NCBI GenBank assembly: GCA_023389315.1
Contig: JAEWEQ010000019.1
Coordinates: 1 to 59,698, forward strand
Reading direction: 5' to 3'
Origin: Actinomycetes bacterium
GTDB taxonomy: Bacteria; Actinomycetota; Actinomycetes; Actinomycetales; Actinomycetaceae
Length of the DNA: 59,698 nucleotides
The translations under genes and the position numbers were made by a program. Positions within the stretch are counted from its first letter, which is position 1. Each line of letters opens with the position of its first letter. Shown piece by piece: positions 35,379 to 44,385 of the stretch. The notes beneath the pieces were generated by a model. That model was not told the origin of the DNA. It was given only the letters and a program-made list of their open reading frames with translations, and searched no databases.

Positions 35379-36704
35379 TCAGACGCGGTGGGTGCGTAGT
35401 GAGCGGATTGACACTTCCATCCACACGATGCAGATGCCGGTTAGTACCGCCATCACTAGGAAGGTGCCACCCGGGTAGGAAGTGGGCGTGAAGTGTGCGA
35501 ACAGTGGCGGCAGGATGAAGCCTCCGAGGCCGCCTAGCATCCCGACGAGCCCACCAACTGCGCCCACGTCCTCGGGATAGTAAGTGGGGATGTGCTTGTA
35601 AACGGCGGCTTTGCCGATGCCCATGGCGCAGCCGTGGATGAAAACGATGACAGCGAATAGGCCAATGTTTGCCAGCCATGGCATGAGGCTGCGGGGCATT
35701 GCCAGCACGGCCGCGGTCAGCAGCATGATGGCGAAAGTAATGCGCATTGCCAGGCGCGCCCCGAAACGGTCTGAAACCCAGCCGCCCAGTGGCCGCAGCA
35801 GGGAAGCGGGGAAGATGAAGGAGGCGGTGATTAGGGCCGCAGTTTGCAGCGAGATGGGTTGGCCGGCGTTGTCGGTGAAGTGCGAAACGTAATAGTTAGG
35901 TAGCCACGAAGACAACGCCACGTAGGCACCAAAGACCGCTACGTAGTACAGGGAAAAACGCCATACCTGGACGTGTTTGAGGGGAAGAAGGCGGGAACTG
36001 AGGGAGCGTCCTTGTCCGGGAGTGCGGTCTTGCGCGGGAGTGCCAAACCACACCAGGGCGGCGGTGAGGACTAGTAGCACGGCGTAGATGACGGGAACCA
36101 GGCGCCACCCGCCACTTACCAGGCCACCAAAGTAGGCTTGGCCGGTGGTGGCGGTGATTAACACCGGACCGATGAACTTGGTGACCGAAGCTCCCAGGTT
36201 GCCGGCGCCGAAAATACCGAGGGCGAGCCCTTGACGCTCTGGTGTGGCCCAGGCGGAGTTCCAGGAGATACCGGCGGTGAAGGAGTTGCCGGCGATGCCT
36301 ATGAAGAACGCCAGTACCAGCAGTTGCACGTAGGAGTGAGCGTAGGCAACTGCCAGGGAGAACACTGCCGATACCAACAGCAGTAGGGCGAATACTTTGC
36401 GACCGCCGATGCGGTCGGCGATCATGCCGGCGGGTAGGCGCCAGATAGAGCCGTTGAGGATGGCGACCGCTGCGATCCACGCGAATTGACTGTCGGTGAG
36501 GTTTAGTTCCTTCTTGATGGCGACCCCCAGCACGCCGAACATCATCCACACTGCGAACATGAGGGTGAACGCCAGGGTGGAGATCCAAAGAACTCGGGTG
36601 GCGCCGCTGGCAGAAGGCTCCGGGTGGGGTCGGGCGCCCGATGCGCTCGCGGGGGTGTGGTTGCGGCCGACGACGCCGGTGGACGGTGGAGTTGAATGGG
36701 ACAC
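35379..36704 (-). CDS. narK: NarK-family nitrate/nitrite MFS transporter (first of two)
   Basis: First gene of the nitrate operon, an MFS porter of about 441 residues. The frame is open for 47 codons further upstream, but the GTG at 36704 (VSHSTPP) has AGAAAGG seven bases before it, and the upstream residues look non-coding. Family segments are GNSFTAGISWNSAWATPERQGLALGIFGAGNLGASVTKF (near residues 140-180) and MGIGKAAVYKHIPTYYPEDVGAVGGLVGMLGGLGGF near residue 360. It has about 12 hydrophobic spans and is 37 bases before the second narK. The two narK proteins are clearly different in sequence, so this is not a recent duplication. Confidence 0.92.
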   Translation of the reverse strand: MSHSTPPSTGVVGRNHTPASASGARPHPEPSASGATRVLWISTLAFTLMFAVWMMFGVLGVAIKKELNLTDSQFAWIAAVAILNGSIWRLPAGMIADRIGGRKVFALLLLVSAVFSLAVAYAHSYVQLLVLAFFIGIAGNSFTAGISWNSAWATPERQGLALGIFGAGNLGASVTKFIGPVLITATTGQAYFGGLVSGGWRLVPVIYAVLLVLTAALVWFGTPAQDRTPGQGRSLSSRLLPLKHVQVWRFSLYYVAVFGAYVALSSWLPNYYVSHFTDNAGQPISLQTAALITASFIFPASLLRPLGGWVSDRFGARLAMRITFAIMLLTAAVLAMPRSLMPWLANIGLFAVIVFIHGCAMGIGKAAVYKHIPTYYPEDVGAVGGLVGMLGGLGGFILPPLFAHFTPTSYPGGTFLVMAVLTGICIVWMEVSIRSLRTHRV

Positions 36705-37307
36705 TCGGGGCCTTTCTGACAAGTTGCCCGGGGATGGGGCGGAATGGAAAAAACAAGTTTTTGAAGTTTTACAGGCGAAAGTGGAAGTCACGTATCCGAT
36801 AGCCGTTGGCGTTCGTGCGCAGTGCACGAGTTTCGTCTGTTTCACAGGTGCGCTTCGCTGATTGGGCGGGCAACTGCATCCGCCTTAAATATATACGGCT
36901 TTTTCCGTGTTAAATAACTTGGTGTGGGGATATCCCCCACGAACGGACACCCAATCCAGGATTGATTCGCCATTTTTAGGACCTAAGACCCTGGGCAAGG
37001 GCGCGCTGCCCCCTCGGGAGGCACGCCTCAACCGTCGCCCCCATCCGCTACCGAGCGGCGCCCCACCCCCATCGCCGACTCCCGGTTCCAGAGCCGACAC
37101 CCTGCCCGGGCGACAATCCCCGCCCAACCGGCCGCACCGTCCTCGCCCATGAAGTACCCTCTCGGAACGTTTATTTGTGAAAACTCGTCTCAACTCACTT
37201 AGGGAGGACTAATATAAAAAAGAATTCATTTCGAATTTTTCGCAACGTAACCAACGGTCACCCACGACGCCACCACCACCGACCGTCAAAATACTCGAGG
37301 ACCCCAT
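36705..37307. other. Divergent intergenic region between narK and the MacA-like gene
   Basis: About 600 bases without a supported gene. It must hold the promoter of the nar operon (minus) and of the export operon (plus). A 17-bp inverted repeat TCGTGC-N5-GCACGA lies at 36813-36829, ~110 bases before the narK start. AT-rich blocks lie at 36890-36915 and 37205-37245. The 11-mer CCGTCCTCGCC occurs at 37137-37147. I see no clear Fnr/Crp-type TTGAT-N4-ATCAA box. Confidence 0.45.
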
Positions 37308-38303
37308 ATGAACGCTCACCCGACTCGCACGTTCGTGATGCAGATATTGCGACTGATTGTCTGGTTTGTAATCGCGGTGGCGCTGGTGAAGCTGGCGTTC
37401 TTCCCCGCCCAAAAACAAGAGGAAGAACTCGGCATACAAGGCACCTTCGAACTGCCGCGCACCACCGTAACCAAAGGCGACATAGAAAATAACATCTCCT
37501 TGAACGCCTCCATTGTGCGCGACGAATCTAAAGCCACCAAGGCCACCGAAAGTGGCGAAGTGGTGTGGCTGTACGTCGGCGACGGGGACACCGTGGGTGC
37601 GGGCGCACCGATCTTGCAGGTGCGTAAAACCACCGAACCGCAGATGAGCGCCCCGCTGCAAGAAGGCGAGGCCCCACCTCAGCCCACCATCACCTACCAC
37701 GACGTCTACGCCTCCGCCACCGGTACCCTGCGACTCAACGCGCTGGTGGGCCAAAACCTGCAAATCGGGGAAGAAATCGGCACCATCGTGCCCGACAGTT
37801 TCCACGTCGAAGTGCCCATCACCCCCGATAAGCTCTACTCCCTCACCGGGCTACCAGAAACCGCCACGGTCGCCATTAAGGACGGGCCCGCCCCGTTTGA
37901 GTGCACCGACTTAAAGACCGTCACCGCCGCTGCTTCCGGCGATCCCAATAAGGGCGGCGAGGGCGGGTCTGCCGGCCCACAGCTGCGCTGCCAGATCCCC
38001 GCCGAGCAGACCGTGTACGACGGTTCTAAAGGGAAGCTGCAGATCGCTGGCGGGTCAGCCACCGGGGTGCTGACTGTCCCGGTCACCGCAGTGGAGGGAC
38101 GCTTCCGGGAAGGCTACGTGTACCTGCCCCCCGCGGATCCGAAGGCGAAACCAGAAAAAGTGCTGGTCAAGCTGGGGGTGAGCGATGGCAAGATCATTGA
38201 AGTCAAAGAAGGCTTGTCCCTAGATCAGGAAATCCTAGAATTCGTTCCGCGCAGCAGTGACGAGGACGAAGAAAACCCCGATTCCCAAAATATGGGTGGA
38301 TAG
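37308..38303 (+). CDS. HlyD/MacA-like membrane fusion protein
   Basis: Adaptor subunit of an ABC efflux or export system, 331 residues. One N-terminal membrane anchor (residues ~10-30) is followed by a beta-barrel/lipoyl-like region: TKGDIENNISLNASIV, then SGEVVWLYVGDGDTVGAGAPILQV near residue 80, and a mirror segment ATGTLRLNALVGQNLQIGEEIG near residue 140, which are the two half-lipoyl motifs of MacA-type adaptors. The C-terminal end is acidic. The next two genes, an ATPase and a FtsX-type permease, make a MacAB-like set. GAGGA lies just before the ATG. In a Gram-positive the complex would act at the single membrane; the substrate is unknown. Confidence 0.85.
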   Translation: MNAHPTRTFVMQILRLIVWFVIAVALVKLAFFPAQKQEEELGIQGTFELPRTTVTKGDIENNISLNASIVRDESKATKATESGEVVWLYVGDGDTVGAGAPILQVRKTTEPQMSAPLQEGEAPPQPTITYHDVYASATGTLRLNALVGQNLQIGEEIGTIVPDSFHVEVPITPDKLYSLTGLPETATVAIKDGPAPFECTDLKTVTAAASGDPNKGGEGGSAGPQLRCQIPAEQTVYDGSKGKLQIAGGSATGVLTVPVTAVEGRFREGYVYLPPADPKAKPEKVLVKLGVSDGKIIEVKEGLSLDQEILEFVPRSSDEDEENPDSQNMGG

Positions 38304-38311
38304 GATTAGCC

Positions 38312-39044
<733 letters not shown>

Positions 39045-39052
<8 letters not shown>

Positions 39053-40403
39053 CGTCCTATCCGCCCTCGTGGAAGCGTGGGAAGAAATCAAAATCAACCG
39101 CAACCGCGTGATCTTGTCACTGATTGGCGTGGGCGCCGCGGTGTGGGCAATGGCGACGGTGCTGGCACTGGGGCTGATCATCAACTCCACTTTCGAGTAC
39201 TTCGGGTCGCTCTATTCCGGGCGTCCCGGCACCGTGTCCGTGGATGTTTCCCAAGGTCAGGGCGAGGAAGTACCGATAATGGAGGACAGTATCACCATCA
39301 CCGATCCGCACGTGCAGACCTATCCTGACACCGGTGCCCCGGTAGCGGACGATACCCTGAAGGTCGGTGACGATGGCAAGATCGTGGATCCTTTCTCGGA
39401 CGCGGTGCTGCGCACGGTAGAGGACACCAACAGCAACATTTGGACCCGCCGGCGTGGTTTTAATGCAGAGATTCAAGCCCCGAACTTCGATGAGTGCTTC
39501 AACCCGTGGGGCGACGATAGTTCGTGCGACACTAGTCCCCCTAGTTTCGCGGCGGTGGATCCGGGCTACTTCACGATCTTCTATAAGCAACTGGTGCGCG
39601 GTCGCTTCCTGAATGAGGCTGACGGAGCACTGCAGATGAACCCGGTGATGGTTAATGAATCGCTGTGGCAGATGCTGGGTAAGCCTAACCCGCAGGACTA
39701 TCCGCGTATCCGCCTCAAGCAGTATCAGGACGTGGAGATGACGGTGGTGGGTGTGCTCGCCAACGGCAGCACCTACGACGGTCCGGAGGTTACCATTCCT
39801 TACGACGCTGCCCTGGCGTCTTTCCCACCCCAGGTAATCGGAAATGATTACAGCAGTTACTTGTTCATGGCTCCCCCGGGGCAAGAGAAGGAAGCAGGCA
39901 AAGTGGTGGCCTCCTCCTTGGCGGCATATCTAGGCCCGGGCTACCAGGTGAAGCACTTCTTCAACGAGCGTGTTAACGAGGGCGCAGCGCAGCAGAACAA
40001 CATCATCACCGCGATTATTTCCGCCATTGGTGGGATCGTGATTTTGCTGGGCGCCCTAGGGTTGCTGACGGTTTCCATCGTCACTATTCAGCAACGAGTG
40101 CGTGAGATCGGTATTCGCCGCGCCATGGGGGCCTCAGCGCGGCGCATCTTCATAGCCGTGTTCTTGGAGTCGGTGGTGGCCACTACCGTGGCGGGCGTGA
40201 TCGGCGTGATGCTGTCGATCCTCACCATCCGCATGATGCCACCGCAGTGGCTGAATGCTCCCGCCGCGGTGACCACCAGCGCCTACCCCATGACCGCCGC
40301 TTTCCTGGGCGTGTTGATTGCCGCCGGGGTGGGGGCGCTGTGTGGCATCATTCCGGCGTTCTACGCGGTTCGGATCAAACCTATCGATGCGATCCGCTAT
40401 TAG
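39045..40403 (+). CDS. MacB-like (FtsX-family) ABC permease
   Basis: Membrane subunit of the export system, 452 residues. The N-terminal membrane segment (near residues 20-45) is followed by a ~290-residue extracytoplasmic domain, then three membrane segments at the C-terminus, the FtsX/MacB plan. The C-terminal part with VREIGIRRAMGASARRIFIAVFLESVVATTVAGVIGV is diagnostic. Although the frame is open further upstream, the ATG at 39045 with a G-rich SD (AGGGGG) is the natural start, overlapping the ATPase stop. The MacA-like, ATPase and permease genes, plus a downstream deacetylase lipoprotein 8 bases after this gene, form one transcription unit. Confidence 0.93.
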
Positions 40404-40411
40404 GGGCAGCC

Positions 40412-41365
40412 ATGTTTGACGCAGAAGTAGCCGCCAGCGGCGCACCTGGATGTAGCCGGCGTACGGTGATGAAAACCGCTCTGGTGATGGTCACGGCGGC
40501 GGGTGGTGCCGCGTTGGCTGGGTGTTCGTCCTCGGGTGGAAGCTCCGCGGCTGGCACCACCAGCCCCGCTGGCACTACCAGCCCCACCCCCTTTCCCAGC
40601 GCGCATACCAGCGCCCCCGCTTCGCCAAGTGCCACCGCGTCGGCGAGTGCGCGACCGTCCTCGCCGGCCTTCGATAAGGCATCGTTGGAGGAACTGCGCG
40701 CCCGCTTCACCGGCGTCGCGCCCACCCAATGGGGCCTGGACATTGACGGCATTAAACAGGTCAATGCTGGGGAGGCGGTCACCGTGACTTTGGACGCCTG
40801 CGGCGGCCCGGGCGGTGGGCAGGTGGACCGTGAGCTGCTGGACTTCTTACGCAGTGAACAAATCCGCGCCACCTTGTTCCTCAACCAACGCTGGATTCAC
40901 GCCAATGAAGCCTTGGCGGTGGAGTTGGCACAAGACCCGCTGTTTGAGATCGGCAACCACGGCACTGCGCACTGTCCTCTGACCGTGGACGGGCGCGCCG
41001 CTTACGGTATTGCCGGTACCGCGGATGTGAGCGCGGCGATCGCGGAGGTGGCGGATAATCATCGCACGATTTTTGAGCTCACCGGCGTGGAGCCGCGCTG
41101 GTTCCGCTCAGGCACGGCGCACTATGACGACGTGGGGGTGAAAATCTGCGAGGCGTTGGGGGAAGTTCCCGTTGGTTTCAGTGTGAACGCTGATGCGGGT
41201 GCGACTTTTAGTGCCGAGCAGGTAGTGCAGTCGTGCGCCGAAACCCAGCCCGGTGGCATCCTGATTGGGCATTTCAACCAGCCCGAGGGCGATACTGCCG
41301 AAGGGTTGCGTCGCGCGCTGCCGGCGTTGCGCGACGCTGGCTACCGCTTCGACTTTTTGACCTGA
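40412..41365 (+). CDS. Polysaccharide deacetylase family lipoprotein
   Basis: NodB-type deacetylase, 317 residues, that probably removes acetyl groups from a cell-wall or surface glycan. The N-terminus carries a twin-arginine-like SRRTVMKTALVM followed by the lipobox ALAGC near residue 36. A low-complexity Ser/Thr/Pro/Ala linker follows (residues ~40-85) and contains the 11-mer CCGTCCTCGCC at 40655. The catalytic domain has VTLDACGGPGGG as motif 1, FEIGNHGTAHCPL as motif 2, and RWFRSGTAHYDDV as motif 3, each slightly unusual but intact in key Asp/His residues. AGGGG precedes the ATG. It is 8 bases after the MacB-like permease and overlaps the 3' end of mobA on the other strand by 25 bases. 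Confidence 0.88.
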   Translation: MFDAEVAASGAPGCSRRTVMKTALVMVTAAGGAALAGCSSSGGSSAAGTTSPAGTTSPTPFPSAHTSAPASPSATASASARPSSPAFDKASLEELRARFTGVAPTQWGLDIDGIKQVNAGEAVTVTLDACGGPGGGQVDRELLDFLRSEQIRATLFLNQRWIHANEALAVELAQDPLFEIGNHGTAHCPLTVDGRAAYGIAGTADVSAAIAEVADNHRTIFELTGVEPRWFRSGTAHYDDVGVKICEALGEVPVGFSVNADAGATFSAEQVVQSCAETQPGGILIGHFNQPEGDTAEGLRRALPALRDAGYRFDFLT

Positions 41366-42054
41366 TCGAAGTCCTGCCAAGTGTCCACGTCTTGAATGAG
41401 GGTTTCATCTAGGGCAAGTTCTTGTAGTCGCAGGGGTTCAAGCAATGCGCGCACGCTGCGGTTCGTGGCTTTCCCACCGGCCTGCGCCAGCGCCTGGCCG
41501 CGGTAGATCCCCAGCAGGTATTGGCGGTGCCCGGTGCGGTCGGTCGCGCAGATTCCGTCGCTCGTGGTGTCCAGGGCGGCGTACAGTTGCGGCAGGGCGC
41601 GGGCGGAGTAGGGTGCGTCGCACGCCAGGGCGAAGATCCACGGCGAGGACGGTGCCTTCCCGCCGGGGTATGTCGCCTCGCCGGGCTGCGCCTGCCTTCC
41701 AGACGGCGCCCACTCTCCAGATGCGTCCTTCCCACCGGGCTGCGCTTGCCTTCCAGACGGCGCCTGCCGCTCCAGCAACCACCGCACTCCCGCCAGCAGT
41801 CCTGCCGCCGGCCCGGAACCGGGCGGGTCTTCCATGGTGTAGGAAATTTCGCTGCGCAGCTGGCCGCCGGGCGTCTGCGCCAGCGCCGCAGGACCGACCA
41901 CCACGATATCTTGGGGGTCAATCCCCAGGGTTACTAAGTCATTAAGAATGTTGTCTAAGAAGGTATTGGATTCCAGTTCCAGATCAGCCTTTACCACCCC
42001 ACCTAAGCGACTCCCTCCGCCACCGGCGAGGATCACCACACCGACCTTATCCAC
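41341..42054 (-). CDS. mobA: Molybdenum cofactor guanylyltransferase MobA with a repetitive insert
   Basis: MobA-like NTP transferase that attaches GMP to molybdopterin, needed for the bis-MGD cofactor of NarG encoded nearby. LAGGGGSRLGGVVKADLEL near residues 9-27 is the nucleotide-binding start, though the usual GGxS(R)MGxDK is altered. GSGPAAGLLAG near residue 80 and IFALACDAPY near residue 140 are the sugar-nucleotidyltransferase motifs. Between them (about residues 93-137) is a ~45-residue insert with two copies of APSGRQAQPG and other Gly/Pro/Gln-rich text, encoded by partly repeated DNA, so the protein is 237 instead of ~190-200 residues. I start at the GTG at 42054, with AAGAAGGG ten bases upstream. 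MobA of this form may be slower or simply tolerate the loop. Confidence 0.8.
   Translation of the reverse strand: MDKVGVVILAGGGGSRLGGVVKADLELESNTFLDNILNDLVTLGIDPQDIVVVGPAALAQTPGGQLRSEISYTMEDPPGSGPAAGLLAGVRWLLERQAPSGRQAQPGGKDASGEWAPSGRQAQPGEATYPGGKAPSSPWIFALACDAPYSARALPQLYAALDTTSDGICATDRTGHRQYLLGIYRGQALAQAGGKATNRSVRALLEPLRLQELALDETLIQDVDTWQDFDQVKKSKR
41640..41775 (-). repeat. Imperfect internal repeats in mobA
   Basis: The stretch with GCCTTCCAGACGGCGCC occurs twice (around 41692 and 41750), with intervening GGGCTGCGC(C/T)TGCC copies, and gives duplicated protein words APSGRQAQPG. The 11-mer GGCGAGGACGG sits at its left edge (41642-41652). Confidence 0.75.
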
Positions 42055-42126
42055 GTTTCTTTTACCCTTCTTTGCACTTTCACATCCCTTAATCACAACA
42101 TACAATCTGGGTGTGAATAACGCTGC

Positions 42127-42309
42127 TCACACGCCGCCACCTAATGGCTCTGCGTAGGCGGCGACGAAGCCTTCTCCCCCGTCGGAAAGCTGCACGCAGT
42201 CAAGGTGAGCGCGCGGATAGGCGCGCCAGATGCCAGCGGCGATGGCCTCGCCGGCTTGCTCGGAGGTCATTGAGCCTTTGAAGGAATCGGGAGCGATAAG
42301 TACACGCAT
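42127..42309 (-). pseudogene. Truncated glycerate kinase, N-terminal 60 residues only
   Basis: The frame starts MRVLIAPDSFKGSMTSEQAG and continues with DGGEGFVAAY, which is the start and first conserved loop of glycerate kinases of the GlxK/GarK family (about 370-380 residues). It then stops after GGGV. No further kinase sequence is visible in the frames downstream toward mobA. The catalytic and ATP-binding remainder is lost, so the product cannot be active. A weak GAGGG precedes the ATG, so a short peptide could still be made. The gene is on the same strand as mobA and the nan genes. Confidence 0.8.
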
Positions 42310-42497
42310 ACCCTCATCTTAGGGCAGCGGTGCGGGGCAGCGCGGCGGCGTGGGCGGGCCGGCTGCGCGCAAGCGTGCGCCCACCGTCGCGCCCATCGCA
42401 CGGTCGAGTGTTCGTGCCAATGCGCCGCGCCCGGACCGGCCGCTCTCAAACGGGGCACGGGCTAGCCCCGTCCAACCGCACCACCCGTTCTCGTGAA

Positions 42498-43190
42498 CTA
42501 TTTGGTGACGTCCGCGAACCACCGGGTGATGGACGTCGGGTGCGTGATTGCGGTACCGACGCAGGCGGCGTGAATGGGGCGGGTCCACACTTCCCGCAAC
42601 TGTTCCACGGTGTGGATGCGCCCTTCGACCACAATGGGTTTTTGGATGCGCTCGCACACCTGGTCTATGAACTCGAAGTCCGGTCCGTCGGTTTTGGGAC
42701 GGTCAGGGGTGTACCCACCCAGGGTGGTGCCAATCAGATCGGCGCCGGCGTCTTCAGCGCGTAGCGCGTCATCGAGGCTCCCACAGTCGGCCATCACTGC
42801 TACGCCGGGGAATTCGTCGTGGATCGCGGCGCAAGCGTCAGCGAAGGTCGCTCCCAAGCGAGGACGGTCGGTGGCGTCGATGGCGACGATGGAGGCTCCC
42901 GCCAGCGCACAGGCGCGGGCGTGCGCCACCGAGGGCGTGATGTAAACCCCGTCGTGGCCGTACTTAATCAGGCCCACCACGGGCACTTGCACGGCTTGGC
43001 GGGCGGCGGAGATATCCACCACGCCTTGCACGCGCACCGCCACGGCACCGCCCTCGACCACGGCTTGGCACATGCGGGCAGTGACTTCCGGGGTGCGCAG
43101 TGGCTCGCCGGGGTAGGCCTGGCAGGAAACGATGAGTCCTTTACTGGCGGCTACGATGCCTTCGATGGTGATGTCAGTTTGATCGGCCAA
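42498..43190 (-). CDS. nanE: N-acetylmannosamine-6-phosphate 2-epimerase
   Basis: TIM-barrel enzyme converting ManNAc-6-phosphate to GlcNAc-6-phosphate, the third step of sialic acid use. Motifs: GLIVSCQAYPGEPL near residue 18, VPVVGLIKYGHDGVYITPS near residue 70, VAIDATDRPRL near residue 105 and VMADCGSLDDAL near residue 135. I start at the TTG at 43190 because AAGGAAGG lies eight bases before it and the length becomes 230 residues, as in known NanE proteins. The ATG at 43235, which overlaps nanK, is the alternative. It ends the nan operon. Confidence 0.92.
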   Translation of the reverse strand: MADQTDITIEGIVAASKGLIVSCQAYPGEPLRTPEVTARMCQAVVEGGAVAVRVQGVVDISAARQAVQVPVVGLIKYGHDGVYITPSVAHARACALAGASIVAIDATDRPRLGATFADACAAIHDEFPGVAVMADCGSLDDALRAEDAGADLIGTTLGGYTPDRPKTDGPDFEFIDQVCERIQKPIVVEGRIHTVEQLREVWTRPIHAACVGTAITHPTSITRWFADVTK

Positions 43191-43227
43191 CGGATGTACC
43201 TTCCTTAACTCTTTTTCGGTGCCGCCT

Positions 43228-44259
43228 TCAGGCATCTAGCTGTGCCCACGCGAGCGCGGCTGCGCCCAACAACGCGGCCCCGGTTTTTAGTTCTGCTACT
43301 ACCAACGGTACTTCTGCCAGCGCCGGCATGAGTTGATTTCGGTACCCTTCCTCCACCGCCGGCCAGTAGGGGTCCCCAGCTTCGGCCAGGCCACCACCGA
43401 AAATAACGATTTCCGGGTCGAGGGCGTTCACCAACCCGGCGATTACCTCGCCGGTGGCGTATCCCGCGGTTTGCACGACCTGCTGGGCGAGTTCGTCCCC
43501 GTGGCGGGCGCGGTCAAATAGTTCGCGCCCATCGGCGACCGGGACACGTCGCGCGGCTGGCGCGGCTGGCACCTCCCCCGCCCTCACCGCGGGCACCGCC
43601 GCGACACTTGGGACCGTCGGCGCCCCGGGCGCCTCCCCCGCACCTCCCCCCGCAGCGAGCTGGTCGTTATACCAACTGGTCATGGCGGGCCCGGCGGCGA
43701 TGGCTTCGATATGCCCGGTTTTTCCACACGAGCAGCGCCGCTCCTGTCCCACACTGGCGGGTAGGTGCCCCACGTGCCCGGCCAGGCCGCGCGCTCCGCG
43801 CAGGATCTGTCCACCATGGATAATGGCCCCACCAATCCCGGTGCCGACCGCCACCATGAGGGCGCTAGCACGTCCGCGCCCGGCGCCTTTCCACATTTCT
43901 CCACGCGCGTGCGCATGCACGTCATTTTCAATGAAAACCGGCAGCCCACTGGCGGCCTCGACGATCTCAGCAAGCTCGGTGTCACCCCACCCGGGGATGG
44001 CGTCGGTGGCGGACACGATGCGCCGCCCCGCCGGGTCGATCACGCCGGCGCTGCCGATACCGACCGCCAGCGGCTGGGCCGAGCCGGCTGCTTCCCGTAC
44101 CATCCGCACCATTTCCACCACCGTGGCGGCCACGTCCTCGCCCCCGGTTTTCGGGGTAGGTAGGGAGGCGACCGGCGCGGGCGTGAGGTCGCCGCTATCG
44201 CTCACCAGAGCACCCGCGATTTTGGTACCACCGATGTCGATCGCGATCACATGACTCAT
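43228..44259 (-). CDS. nanK: N-acetylmannosamine kinase, ROK family
   Basis: ROK kinase phosphorylating ManNAc to ManNAc-6-phosphate, 343 residues. The phosphate loop is DIGGTKIAGALV at residue 8, the catalytic aspartate region is VFIENDVHAHARGE, and GTGIGGAIIHGGQILRGARGLAGHVGH is the family stretch. The zinc motif reads CSCGKTGHIE, with histidine instead of the third cysteine of CxCGxxGC. An Ala/Pro-rich insert (about residues 197-240, GAPTVPSVAAVPAVRAGEVP) makes the protein longer than usual (~295-300). It is 126 bases after nanA and precedes nanE. An Ala/Pro insert also occurs in the sialidase encoded nearby. Confidence 0.9.
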   Translation of the reverse strand: MSHVIAIDIGGTKIAGALVSDSGDLTPAPVASLPTPKTGGEDVAATVVEMVRMVREAAGSAQPLAVGIGSAGVIDPAGRRIVSATDAIPGWGDTELAEIVEAASGLPVFIENDVHAHARGEMWKGAGRGRASALMVAVGTGIGGAIIHGGQILRGARGLAGHVGHLPASVGQERRCSCGKTGHIEAIAAGPAMTSWYNDQLAAGGGAGEAPGAPTVPSVAAVPAVRAGEVPAAPAARRVPVADGRELFDRARHGDELAQQVVQTAGYATGEVIAGLVNALDPEIVIFGGGLAEAGDPYWPAVEEGYRNQLMPALAEVPLVVAELKTGAALLGAAALAWAQLDA

Positions 44260-44385
44260 GTTCTCCCCCTTCTTTTGCGCAGCTAACTAAGTCGCCGACG
44301 GTGTCAGTTTCCCACGGGTGACGAGGGTCGCCGACCCGCAGTTTTCGAGGCAACTTCCCCGGTTTCCGCGAGGACGTTCGCGCCC

